From positions 11,888,001-11,952,000 of the forward strand of contig NC_046673.1 of the NCBI RefSeq assembly GCF_003369915.1: a stretch of 64,000 bases of DNA. Reading direction: 5' to 3'. The notes under the pieces were generated by a model, which searched no databases, was not told the DNA's origin, and worked only from the letters and a program-made list of their open reading frames with translations. Both the position numbers and the translations under genes were made by a program. Shown here one piece after another: positions 22,004 through 33,017 of the stretch; positions within the stretch are counted from its first letter, which is position 1; the number at the start of each line of letters is the position of its first letter. The stretch comes from Drosophila miranda (taxonomy: Eukaryota; Arthropoda; Insecta; Diptera; Drosophilidae).

Positions 22004-25000
22004 TGGAGGGGAGTTGGGTGGAGTGGAGGCATGCCAAATCGATTGCCCGGCGGATTCCTTAATGGCATTTGTCCATAAATCACACAGTTGCCAAATTGTC
22101 TAGCGCTAGCTTAAAGCTTCGCCTTAAATCCACGCAACTTAGTGAGCTTTTCACACAGACACGTCTCACACATGCGGAGCAGAGCAGCCCGCCTAGTGCC
22201 GATCAATGGGAGCTTGTAAAGCTCACCAATACAGAGGCAGCGACAGCCCTGCGGGCATGAAATGAAACAATAAACGTAAATAACTTTCAATTGAATAGTT
22301 TTGTGGTGGCAAATTTACGTTCGCCCAAGTTTGGCGTAAGTTTTGGCCATAAAACCGAGAAGAACGTCGACTCCAAGCGACAATGGTCCGCCCGCCATTA
22401 GCAGCATCGTTCCATCGCATCGCATCCCCCCCCCCTCTTCAGAATATATACTACAACATTTTCTGAAATGTCCTTCATATGGGTTACGTTACGTTTTGTC
22501 CCTGCCCCTGCCTCTGACCTACCATGTTTGATTGTAATTTTGTAATTTTCCCAGTTTATTATCTGTCAACATTATCGCACGCACACAAAGCCCCACACAC
22601 GCACCCGTAGTGGACCCATGAAACGGAGCGTACATTACATTCTTTCCCGTCGCCATCGCTCTTATCTTGTCTCGCATAAAACGCCAGTTCTCGTTCTCCA
22701 GCGACAATACAATACAATGCCAGACAGTAGTCACAAAAGCCAGTCACATCTACACCAAAATAAACTCATCGAATTTCTCTTGTTAATTGAAATAAAACTA
22801 TTTCCACTCGAGCCCCCCTTGCTCCCTTCCCCCATTCACCATTCTCCCATTCTGCTCCCATCCTGAAAGATTGTGTTTGCAAAGTAGAAAAGAGGCATAC
22901 ACGGATGCTCCCAGATACAAATACTTCAAGTGGATCTTAACTGATGTTCCTTGCTAGGGAGGAGGGTTTATTAAAAGGAGTATTTCAGATGCTGTTTTTG
23001 TTTAGAGAAGCTAGAGAAATCATGAATACTTATTCTTTAAGATACAGTAACGAAAGCTTTCCAATAGATATGACATCTTCCACCATGCGAAGCATTACCC
23101 ATCTTGACCTTCAAGAATTGATCACGAATCAATTCGTAGAGCTTGAAATTAATCCATCGTTAGGCAAAGTTTTCCTCTATTAAAAACTGATTGAAAAATC
23201 GAACGCTAAGCACGTATCGAAACCACGTATCAAACACACAACCCATAGCCTGCTGTAAAGTGAGATCCCAAGCGCTCGTCCCGAAACCCTGTTGCCCGCA
23301 CAGTTCTGCCAAAAGTTAGTGCCAAGTTTTGGTCCTACTAAGTAAAAGCCACTTAAAATCCAAACGAGGAAAGTAAGCGAGTGCAGAGACAGAACCAGAA
23401 CCAGAGACAGAGTCGGAGAAAGAGATAGAGATGGAGATGGAGACTGTGGGAAAGACTGAGAGCCACACACGAAACTCATAAAAATGCTTTGTGGTTGCGA
23501 AATTTCTTTTCTTTTCTCTCCCACTTTTGTTGTAATTTTTTATCGTATAACTCCTGTGGATGGGGCTCTTTTTGTCCTCTGCCCCCAGACTGCCTTAGCT
23601 TCTGGGGTTTTTCTTTTGTTTTTTTTTTTTTTTTCATTTGGTTTGTGTGTGTGTAAACTTTACAAAGCATTAACACCTCATAGATGGAACGACGACACGA
23701 AGGAAGGCCAGGCTCCAGACACAAAGCGGAGGGTGGCCAAGGCGGGGTTAAGAGCACAAAAAAATCAAGTTAAAAGCCACAAAACTCTAAACTCAAATAT
23801 CGTATGTCACGTCAGAGAAACGAGCGGAACCACAAACGGAAACGGAAACGAGAGAGAGCCAGGGACAAAGAGAGCAGGGCACGTGGAAAAAGAAGAAGTT
23901 TCAGAGAGAGACGACTGTTAAATTTGATTAAGTTTGAGAGCTGTTTCTATCAGATTTCAATATTCAATGTCCACTTCCAATTCTCTGCCTTTCCTCCCCG
24001 CAACCTGTATGCTCGCCCTATCCTGTAATTCAAAGCCCCATCAAAACATCAAACTTCATTCGATTCAATTAAGCAGGCAACTTTCTGCCTCCAATTTCAA
24101 CTTCGCTCTAATTGTTTCAAATTATCAATTCAAATCACGTTAAGACCCCTCCTTGGATGAAAAAATTGCCAGAGTTGGAACAAAAAAAATTATCATGCAG
24201 CACGCTTAAATGGCTTTTCAATTAGATTATGTCATTGAAGTGACTGCCAGCCATGACCAGAGACAGAGACCGACTCCTCCCCCATATTCCTGGATCCCTG
24301 TCCGCCTTCTCCTGCTCCAACTCCGCCTCCTCCCTTCACATTTAACGTATCAATTTCCGTTAAGGAATTTGTACAAAAAAAAAAAAAAGAAAAACTTGAA
24401 GAAAACCCTCCCAGAAACAACAGCAAACAACTTGGGTTCATTAATTTTGTGTGAGGCGCAACAATTAGCACGCAACCGAATCGACAAGGGGGGGAGCAGG
24501 TGGGGTGGCAACAAGCAACCAACAACCAAAAAAGAATACAATATTAAACAATATGCTTGCCCCATGGCCACCACCACCACCCCATCCTGGGGCATAAACG
24601 TGACGCTGCTAATTAAGTTGACGCATTTGCTGCCTCGCTGGCTCCAGCTCCCAGTCCTCCAGTTCCTCCTCGAGCTCTTCCAGTTCCAGCTTTTTTGTCT
24701 AGTGCCTGGTGTTGACGGAGATGGTGTGGTTGGTGGTGATGGTGATGGTGCGGCTGAGGCCGAAGCTGAGGCTGAGGGAGGTGCAGAGACTGGCAGGATG
24801 CTGGTGAGCTTGAGGGTGGTGCAGAGGTGGTGCCGTCTTGTGGTGAGCTTAAGAAATTTGCATGCTTGATTTGGTGCTCAGTTCAGGGTGGAGAGGAGAG
24901 TGGGCCATAAACTGGGCGGGGCGACATTGGTGAAGCTATAAGAAAAGAGGGGGCAATGGTAGAGGAATGGGAGGTGTTAGGGGAGCCCAAGGCGCCTACA

Positions 25001-25025
25001 TCACAGGGGAACAGCGAGCAACAGG

Positions 25026-25184
25026 TCAACAATTTGGTGGAAAACAGCTAAAAAGAAGCAGAAGTGGAATCAACGAATCGTAGACCAAGAAGTTGGCCAG
25101 AATGTAGAGGCTGTGCAAAAAAATCCCACAAAGGACCACTTTATCGAGCGCTTCAAGCGTCCAAATCATCCTCTTCTTGCACAT
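25026..25184 (-). CDS. Candidate 52-residue membrane peptide
   Basis: The ORF starts at an ATG giving MCKKRMIWTLEAL and continues with a long hydrophobic part (KVVLCGIFLHSLYILANFLV, then LIPLLLLFSCF), suggesting one or two membrane spans. Codons are fly-like. The frame is also open and coding-like for about 25 codons upstream of this ATG, back to a TCAG that could be a splice acceptor, so the true protein may be longer with an upstream exon. No family recognised. Confidence 0.35.
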   Translation of the reverse strand: MCKKRMIWTLEALDKVVLCGIFLHSLYILANFLVYDSLIPLLLLFSCFPPNC

Positions 25185-25342
25185 ATCCGAGCTTTCGGCC
25201 CATGGGTCGGGTGTGGAACTCGAGGCTATAGGAGCGGCAACCGCGATATACAACTGACTTACAACTAGAGTTCTAGTTCTTTCTTTCCTCTTGTTACCTT
25301 TTCTGTCATCAATCAATTTCTATCAACAAATTTAGTCAACAG

Positions 25343-25669
25343 AATCCACATGAGGACATCAAGTCGGTGGTGTCGCTCGTACGGCTCCCGCATCTGCCAG
25401 TTCGCATCGTGAATACAGAGACTGGACGCACCGATTCGTTCAGATACATATGTGAGGCTCCATATTAAGCTAAAGAAAAACTTAGTTTCCTAGAGAATAG
25501 ATTTGGGAACTGTGTGGCCGTGTATCCTCCCAAGTTTCAACACGATGAAAACCTATTTGCCACGGTCAAAAATGCTGCGAAGACTAGGGAAAAAGCCGTG
25601 GATCCAGGACAACATGTACGTGCATCATTAAAAACACTGAACCCTTGGAGTACATTTCTCTCAGAGTAA
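25343..25669 (+). pseudogene. Coding-like stretch interrupted by one in-frame TAA
   Basis: A single frame reads 41 codons, then TAA (25466-25468), then 66 more codons to a second TAA (25667-25669). Both halves have typical protein composition, for example SLVRLPHLPVRIVNTETGR before the stop and FGNCVAVYPPKFQHDENLF after it. No in-frame ATG lies in either half. A possible splice acceptor (TCAACAG) sits immediately upstream. The simplest reading is a pseudogene or relic exon with one premature stop. Less likely options are stop-codon readthrough or an allele or assembly difference. No family could be named. Confidence 0.45.
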
Positions 25670-28463
25670 ATATCCAACTTTCGAAACAAATTAAAATCAC
25701 GAGTGCTCTTATTACAATAATAAATCAACATTCCAAATGAACAAGATGAAAGTCAAAGGTCGCAGTGTACTTGAACGCCTCTTCCGAACTTTGCGCTGTA
25801 ATTTCATAATTTCCCCGCTCAAATCTCATCACAAGACGACCCTACAGAACTGAAAAAAAAAAAAGAAAACTGAAGGCAGACCATAAAATATCCAACGAAA
25901 TCAACAAGAACAACAATGGAGCACTCAAATCTCTGGCTGCTTGAGAAAATTTATTGAAAATGCGTGCAGAAATCTCAGTCTCTGTCTCTGGGCTTTTCTC
26001 TTTTCTAAGCCTTCTCGTTCTCTTTCCGTGCTGCTGGTGTTGTGGAAAAGTCAAGTGGCGACACAAGACGAGTTCGGATGGTGTTTTTGTGCTGGCTGCC
26101 GCTGCCGATCGCCTTTTATTGCTGCACATCAAACGAAAATACAGTGAAAAGGGGACAGGACAGCGGTCTGGTGGGTTTTTGTGGCAGCAACAAAGGGTCG
26201 GTGCCCCACCGCACCGCACTGCACCGCACCCACTTGTGGGCGTGTACGGGCAGAAGTGCTCGAGTGTTGGCTTTGATTTCTTTTCGCATATAATTAGTTT
26301 AGTCAAAAGTTCACTCTCTTACGCGCCAGTGCTGTATTGTGTGGTACGTGCACCTTCTCTCTGCCGCACCGCACCCCCTTCATAGCCCCACATCTTTTTC
26401 GTGTCCAGAAATGTGTTGCACACAAGGTGGTGCAACACACACACACATCAGGAAAGTCTCTCCTGAGTTGAATGCAGACTTAGTGAAATCTTGCATAATG
26501 TTCCAACCGCTGCCCTCTGGCCACGCCCTTTCCTCTGCACCTTCCCTTTCCACTGGCATCCGACACCTCGTTTGTTTTTTCAACTGTCATTTTGACAGCT
26601 GCTTTAGCTCCTGTTACCTGCAAGCAGTGCAAGTTCGTGTTCATCTACTTTCACTCCCACTCCAGCTCCTGTTTCTCCTAGTTGTTCTTTTTCTTCGCTC
26701 AACTCTCAACTTTTTTTGTTGCCATCTTGAGCGACTACATGCAGCTAGACAAGCCGAGCATGAGGACCTGGAATCATCTGCTAAGCCCCAAAGGCATTAA
26801 GCTAGCCAGCTATCCAAAGGATCCAAGGGGTTTGAGGTCTCTGGTCCCTCTATACTTGCACATGCAGCTGTCAAAGCCCAGCCGCCAACATGCAGCTACC
26901 AAAACTTTGGCAACATTACAGCAACATTTTGGAGCTGGAGAAGCAATGGAGGTGCTGAAAGATGGAGAGAGTAAGATTTGTGGACTACGATGTGGTATGG
27001 ATATTATATTAGATTAAATCTCAAATCGACCTAGACTGTACGTTGAGCCGACTATTGTACGGTTTGCTCCTCCAGGTACCAAATCATTATTCAGCTATAA
27101 CCAATAGCTTTTCCTTACGGTTTATCCTAATCCATTAGATAATCTTAGATAAAGATAAATACTATTAAAGATACTGGAAAAAAATGACAATTATCAGACA
27201 ACAATAGAAAGTGTATGGCCATGAATCTATCAGTCATCTATCAAACCATCTTCAAGCATGGCCTCGCCATCGACTGCTTAGCCCTATCCTCTGCTTCTGC
27301 AAGTCATAAATATTTGATAAATACCCATAAAAGTGCATAAAAAAGTTTTGGCCAACAAACAAAAACCGAGAGAACTTAAAAATTTCATCGACAACAAGTG
27401 GAGCAACACAACTTCAAAGCCAAAAGCCTAGGGAAGGCAAGGAAATTCGGGGCAGGTGAATGGATGCAAGGAAGTAAGGAAGGAGGGATGGTCGGAAGTG
27501 GCTCAACAATTTTCAACACGTTTGCGGGGCCTTCACACACACAGACACACAGGGAAAATCATAAAATTTTAACGAACCTATTGAAAGTTTACACATTGCT
27601 GCTTGATTTCACCCTCACCCTCACCCTCATCCCAACCAAACCCAACCCCAAGCCCAGGCCCAGTCCCACCGCACCAAGGACATGCGACCAGGAGGCCAAA
27701 GGAAAGTGTGAAAAGCACCATCGAACGGCAAAGATTTTCACACTTAGACATTAAGAAAATTTATGAACAAACACACTCGCTCGCATTCGCACGGAAGGGG
27801 ACGGAACGCACATGTTTCATGCATGGCGCCGAAAAGTGTGCTACAGGAAAATTAAACGTACCTATGTAAACACGACCAGCAAAAGGTATCCTCTCGAAGA
27901 AAGTGTGTGTGAGTGTGTGCTGGGGGAGTTTCGAGGAAGAGCCGGCCGGAAGTTATGTTCAAACTTAATTTAAGGTTCAATAGCGTAACCAAAGAAAACC
28001 GCACAAAACTTTGGCTGCAAGACGCCGACGAAGCCAGCGACGACGATGAACGAGTTCCGTGCTACATAAAATCTTGTGGTTTATTAGATTTTAATAATTC
28101 ACACGATTCACAGCTAAAAGTGAGCCGGCCGCGCGTGTCTGTGTGTTTTTGTGTGTGTGTGTGTGTGTGCTTGTGTGTTTTTGCGAGAGCTAGTGTGGAA
28201 GACACATGACAGTCTTGAGAGCGAGAGAGAGCTCTGCATTGGAAGTCAGCAAAAAACTAACTTTTATCTACCGTTAGCCTCAACTTTGTTTCCTCTTTGC
28301 AAAAAGGCACCCGAAGGTATGTTTGTCTTAACAGCAAACAACGGCAACAACACCAACAACATCAACGACAACGACAAATTTGTGGCATATCAGCGGTGTG
28401 TCGTGTGGGTTGTGTTGTGTTTCCGGCCTGAGGTGGAGATGGGGACTGCGAAACTGCATGTGT

Positions 28464-28522
<59 letters not shown>

Positions 28523-29260
28523 GGAAATGCCACTAAAGGGAATTGATTTGCTCGAGACTTGGGTAAAGATTGCAAAACAAGTTGGCAGGGATCAGGAATA
28601 TGGAGCATTCACCAGAACCGTTGAGAAGAGGTCTTTAATGATATTAATTTGCCATCAGTTCAAAGTAGAGGAAACAGCTCTAAGAAACCTGTCCCGACTT
28701 CAATTAAAATCAACAACGAGTATATTCAACCTAATCAGAACTAAATTTCCTGCTCGGTAACATGAACTTGAAACTTGTATGCGCACATCCTCTGTGCCCT
28801 TACAGGTCGGACATTCCTGCCAGAGACATTTCTTTGCCCTGGCCGAATCGAAGGATTAACCCTCGAAGGAACTGTTGGAAAACATATGACTTAACCTCAT
28901 GCTATGTGGCTGTGCGACCATTTGGCCATGGCCATGCCTGGCATTCCTTCGGCTTTATCTAGCCTCTCCATTCGACTCCATTTACCTGCTTTGTTATGGA
29001 GCATGCAACATTGGGGCATGAGGCATGGGGCGCAACTTGCAAAGTTTTACTCTTCTCTTAACAGTTCTTTGCCACACTCGGCGGCATGCATCGCTCATGG
29101 CATTAACAGGAGCTGGAGCAGGAGCCGGAACGGGGTTGGACGGGGCCAAGTCAAGTGGCCGTGCCGTAACATCAACAACAACCGTAACCAGGCGAGGCAA
29201 GCTTGCAGCTTCCGGCGGGCACCAAGTCCGGGCGGGGTACAGCTCCCAGGAATGCAACTT
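25670..29260. other. Non-coding region
   Basis: No supported gene. It contains a GT microsatellite, listed separately, and another GT-rich tract at about 28146-28185. A PolyA-containing, T-rich mix makes up the rest. Confidence 0.4.
28465..28520 (+). repeat. (TG)n microsatellite
   Basis: A TG run of about 26 units, among the longest simple repeats in the window. Confidence 0.88.
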
Positions 29261-29752
29261 CTAGCAGAAGATGATGTCGACGGCAAAGAGTGGGGAGTAG
29301 GGAAATAAGGAGCAGAGCACGCCCAAAGACGAGGAGCAGAATAAATCAGTGAAAAATGTGCAACTTATGATCAAGTGTTCCCACAAGAATTGCAAACTTT
29401 GCAGGCCAATGAAGATTTTTTCGCCCTGGACTCCAGTTTTCAACCCGTCGCTGCTCTTTGTTGTCTGTTGTCTCCGCTGCATGGAGCGGACGGAGGATTC
29501 CATGTCGAAGACATCATCGAAGTTATGTGCAGAACTTGCCCCCAAAAGGTTGTGCCGGAGAAACTTTACATAGTTGACAGCATTGACCTTTTTTGCCGGC
29601 AGTTGGTCCTCTTTGTTGGTCGGAGGTCCCGGTCCCCGGGCTATAAATAGTTCATAAACTATGCTGGGAATACCGAAGGACGCTGGCCAGGTGAAGGACT
29701 TCGCCTGCGAGGCTACTCGAAAGCAGCTCAGAGCTAGGACAAAGTAAATCAC
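29261..29752 (-). CDS. Candidate secreted or membrane protein; strand uncertain
   Basis: The frame from the CTCTGAGCTGC region near 29739 runs to a TAG at 29261 for about 160 codons. It can be joined in phase to an upstream segment (about 29870-29915, ending CTGG|GTAAGA) through an intron ending TTTGTCCTAG, which would give a hydrophobic leader. However, no ATG is present in that upstream segment, so a further exon would be needed. The opposite strand also carries open, coding-like frames over the same bases (29349-29573 and 29375-29650). One of these strands is probably real, but the evidence does not decide which. The frame has a hydrophobic, Cys-containing C terminus. Confidence 0.25.
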   Translation of the reverse strand: MIYFVLALSCFRVASQAKSFTWPASFGIPSIVYELFIARGPGPPTNKEDQLPAKKVNAVNYVKFLRHNLLGASSAHNFDDVFDMESSVRSMQRRQQTTKSSDGLKTGVQGEKIFIGLQSLQFLWEHLIISCTFFTDLFCSSSLGVLCSLFPYSPLFAVDIIFC

Positions 29753-30434
29753 AGCGTGGTTGATAATTCCATTTCACACCAATTAATTTCAATCCACAAT
29801 CATCGGTCACAAAAATACATAAAAGTAACGAAAAACAAACAAGAATCGAAATTGGCCAGGGGAATGAGATCTTACCCAGATCTTGAACCAGCGTCAAAAT
29901 CAATTTGAATTCCAAATTAACAAAAAGCTAAGCCTCCGAGGAGTGGACTCTGCCCGGTCCAGGTCCGTGGCAAGGACTACCCCATTGTACGAGTGCTCTT
30001 CTATACAAATGCAATGGCATCAAATGTCGTCTACAAGCTATCCCTCTTCCTGTACCACTACTCCAGCTCTTCATCTAGTTGTCGGCCAAACAAAAACTGG
30101 GACCATTGCATACTCGTACTTTCTGGCCATTCCCCACTGGAAGTCGGGTGGCATTCGGAATACAAATTGAATTTTCCATTTAAAGACAATGGGTTGGCAA
30201 ATTTTTATGCGCTTAATAGAGCCACACAACATCCAGAGAATGGGAAGAGATTGGGAATGGGGGGACGCCACTGTCGTCATTTGTTATCTTGTCAAAAAAG
30301 GAAAATACTATTCCCAGCAGGGAATTCGGATTGCTCGGATACGCTGGTTTCTGGGAGCGGGGTAGCCAAACATCCTATAAATTGGAAAGACATTGAAAAG
30401 TGCATTAAACGAACCAAATCGAATGATTCGTTGC
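29753..30434. other. Multi-frame open region, unresolved
   Basis: The plus-strand frame beginning around 29930 and running to TGA near 30442 is open for about 165 codons and has a plausible protein look (GKDYPIVRVLFYTNAM near its start, HPINWKDIEKCIKRTK near its end). Two other frames are also open for long distances, and the plus frame has no suitable ATG at its start. It overlaps the 3' end of the minus-strand gene that follows. It is left uncalled. Confidence 0.25.
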
Positions 30435-30460
30435 TTTATTGATACTCGTTTCTCAGTATT

Positions 30461-30808
30461 TTAATCAGCTCGTCGGGGGTGCTCCGTATGCTCCGTATGC
30501 TCCGTATGCTCCTGTTGGCCAAGATCATCTATTGTATCGGAGAACTCTTGAATATCTTCCGCTTGCTGAACAGACAATTGCTGCAAGGGATCTGTTGCAA
30601 GCTCCAAGTCGACTTGAATATCGGTGGGGTATTCCGCTTGCTGAACAGACAATTGCTGCAAGGGATCTGTTGCAAGCTCCATCTCGACTAGGAGGGCATC
30701 CAATTCCATTTCTATTTCAGTAAGACGTTCGATCAGTTCCCGGATCTCCTGGTAAGGGTCCGATGAAACCAACAATGGTGCGTTATCTTCGCGTATAAAT
30801 GGTGTCAT
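30461..30808 (-). CDS. Acidic helical protein, paralogue A of a local pair
   Basis: A single-exon 115-residue ORF, strongly acidic. The N terminus (MTPFIREDNAPLL) matches the paralogue at 33018-33410 (MPPFVRDDVPLV), and similarity extends into the leader, both having AGAGAA directly before the ATG. Residues about 20-90 are Glu/Leu/Gln-rich and predicted helical. A 25-residue segment is tandemly duplicated (ELATDPLQQLSVQQAE twice). The C terminus has an EHT triplet repeat encoded by a 9-base tandem tract. A minus-strand AATAAA (30435-30440) lies about 20 bases past the stop. There is no signal peptide or membrane span. Family not recognised. Confidence 0.62.
   Translation of the reverse strand: MTPFIREDNAPLLVSSDPYQEIRELIERLTEIEMELDALLVEMELATDPLQQLSVQQAEYPTDIQVDLELATDPLQQLSVQQAEDIQEFSDTIDDLGQQEHTEHTEHTEHPRRAD
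30482..30512 (+). repeat. 9-base tandem tract CTCCGTATG
   Basis: Three and a half copies, in frame with the minus-strand gene, encode its repeated Glu-His-Thr near the C terminus. Confidence 0.8.
30557..30681 (-). repeat. 75-base tandem duplication inside paralogue A
   Basis: A 50-base segment at 30557-30606 recurs perfectly at 30632-30681, offset by exactly 75 bases (25 codons). The duplication keeps the frame and doubles a DPLQQLSVQQAE helix segment. The near-identity shows it is recent. Confidence 0.88.
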
Positions 30809-31114
30809 TTCTCTAAGCGTATTTGTAGATTTCGAAATTTTCTTTTAGAGCAACTTTCTTTTATCAAAACAAACAAAAACTTGACAGAATCAATTCTGAT
30901 GCCTATGTTCTAATGTATTTGAGTTACTTTTTACAACAGAATACAAATGTCATTAAAGCTCCGTCCAAATGCTTCTGGAATCAAGGCTCGAAAACTGCCA
31001 AACACACATAAGAAAGTTAAAGCAACATTTTAATATTTTGAAAAGGCTTTATAGGAAGGAAAACAAAACACTTTCCTCCACCTCTCGCTATCCCCATTTT
31101 ATCCCCATTACCAT

Positions 31115-31377
31115 TCCATATCCATACTCAAGGGCTGACGCAGGGGGAGTCAGCTGGCCCCCATTCTACATGCTTATTGGTGGTAAACAAATTTTCATTT
31201 AATTTTCGCTGCATATTTCAAAAACATGTTTTTTGCTAATTAATTGATTTGATATGATTTTCCGAATCAATCCTTCTGAAAACATATAACAGTATCATCT
31301 TACGCGTAAAAATCACGCATGCAAAAAATAAGACCCCCCTTTGCGAAATCCTGGGCACGTCCTTGTCCATATCCATA
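31115..31377. mobile_element. Possible MITE (hAT-like ends) with flanking duplication
   Basis: A 239-base segment (31127-31365) is flanked by a perfect 12-base direct repeat, TCCATATCCATA (31115-31126 and 31366-31377). Its ends are imperfect inverted repeats, CAAGGGCTGACGCAGG on the left and CAAGGACGTGCCCAGG read inward from the right, both followed by a G/C-rich run. This style is common at hAT-type element ends. There is no coding capacity. hAT target duplications are normally 8 bp, and the 12-mer is a TCCATA dimer, so the flanking repeat may partly be pre-existing sequence. Confidence 0.42.
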
Positions 31378-32320
31378 GTATTAGTATTCCAATCAAAGCC
31401 ACGAACTGAAGGGATCTGCCTTGGTCCTTAGTCTGGATCAGGGCTCTGGGGTTCTATCTTTCAATTTAACAGAAATTAATTTATTACATCAATATTTATG
31501 TTTCACTTAAATTATAATGCGTGAATGCAGTCAGCCCTCTGTCTAAACTTTTACATTTCCACAGAATGTGTTTTTTTGTTCCGTTGTGTTTTTTTTTTCT
31601 CTCTCCCTCTCTGCTCCTCCGCTCCTTGGAGTTGGTTTTGTTCCGCCGCAAAGCAAACAATAAGGAGGGGTCCGGATCCCCACAGCTCCCCCATCTGAAT
31701 GTACTGTGGACCCGGTCTCCCGCATGGGCTGGCGATGACTATGGTCTGGAGGGGGTAGAGGCTTCAGGAGAATCGCAATCAGCCATAATAAATATTAAAA
31801 AATAGCGCATAAAGTCAAACGTTGGGGTAGACCGGCCCCGACCACCTCTCTGCTGAATGGTGGTGTGGATGGAACGAATGGTCGATGGAAACTTTTCTAA
31901 TAAAATAGTGAATGCTGTACCCTCGCGGAGGCAATTGCAATTGTGCAATTGCATAACTTTTCCCGCTTCGGTTCGGATTCGGCTATCAGAAAGTGTTTCA
32001 ACCAATATTGACAGACGAAGATGGGGCCTCGAGGGCGGCAGAATGGCCATAATTAACAGTTAATATTGCAGTAGCGGCAAACAAAGTTTGTTTCGGTTGC
32101 TTCTATTTCGGCTATTTGACTAGAACTCTCTGCCCTCCCTCCTGGTAACGGCTGGTAAGAGCTGGTAAGGGCTGCCATCTGCCGTTTAATAAGCGCACAG
32201 TTTGTGTTTGTGTTTTCCAACACTGTAAACACTGACAGCAGCAGCAGCCGCGCCGCGCCGCTCCTCACATATGAGCGAGTTCTTCTACTCCCACTCCACT
32301 CGTGCAGGCAGTCAAAACTC

Positions 32321-32355
<35 letters not shown>

Positions 32356-32550
32356 GAGAGCACTTGAGCTCTACCCTCCTTTGGCCTTTTTTCCGCTGGC
32401 ACGCTTTTTGCTCATTTTTTGGCGTCAATGAACAGTTTTAACATATTAGCAAAGTTTCTTAAAGTACACAAAAATATGTTTGATGTGAGAAACGAATGGT
32501 GGAATGGAGTGGGAATGGAATGGGGGTGCGAGAGCGAGAGCGAACGGGAT

Positions 32551-32576
32551 CGGGAACGGGAACGGGAACGGGAACG
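32551..32576 (+). repeat. GGAACG hexamer array
   Basis: About four GGGAAC units in non-coding DNA. Confidence 0.75.
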
Positions 32577-33017
32577 AAGGAAGAAACGACAACAAGTGCA
32601 AAGGCAAACGAAACGCTGCGAGTACTCGTACTCGCATGTAAGAAGCCAAAGCGAGGGCTTCCAAGTGGCATAATACTCGTATGTAGCTCTTGCGAGTGGC
32701 GTGGCTTTAAGAGACGAAAACCAAGACCACGAACATTGAAACCATTTACAGACCTACAAGTAATCTTGAATGCATCGAAACATTGCACTACATTGTACAT
32801 GAAAGTGTGGAAGTATACCAGTGTTCGGTAATAACATTGTTATACTTACTTATGCCTCATTTATGGTATCATATATATACCATGACCTGTCATCCAATCG
32901 TATGAACCTATCTAGCCCAATAAATAAGTCTATATTGAAATTAGCAGGCCGAAATTATATTAACCGAAAGATGTTTCATCAATCAAAAAACGCTCGTAAG
33001 TAAATAATCGAGCGGAG

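Larger units (their letters stand above)
15179..25025. other. Gene desert dense in short tandem repeats
   Basis: Nearly 10 kb with no supported gene. An AATAAA near 15497 may end the PTC7-like transcript. Tandem tracts, listed separately where long, include CA, TC, GGCCAC, CCAGCT, CCTGGT, ATCCACAT, GGGCTT, CGGAA and GAGTT arrays. Long open frames such as 21086-21733 and 24210-24869 lack ATG-proximal signals and coding-like codon use and were rejected. The region could be intergenic or part of a giant intron. Confidence 0.4.
30809..33017. other. Spacer between the paralogous genes
   Basis: No gene supported. It holds the possible MITE, a GA tract at about 32325-32350, a GGAACG array (about 32551-32576) and T-rich DNA. 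Confidence 0.4.

Noticed and set aside
22944-23183. 79-codon plus-strand ORF starting ATGTTCCTTGCT
   Set aside because: Has an ATG, but codon use is poor, there is no polyadenylation signal nearby and no recognisable domain. Left out as unresolved rather than disproved.
24210-24869. 219-codon plus-strand open frame
   Set aside because: It runs through a poly-A run and repeats such as GGTGATGGTGAT and GAGGCTGAGG; composition follows the repeats.
28465-28520. ORF encoding alternating Cys-Val across the TG run
   Set aside because: Pure product of the TG microsatellite.
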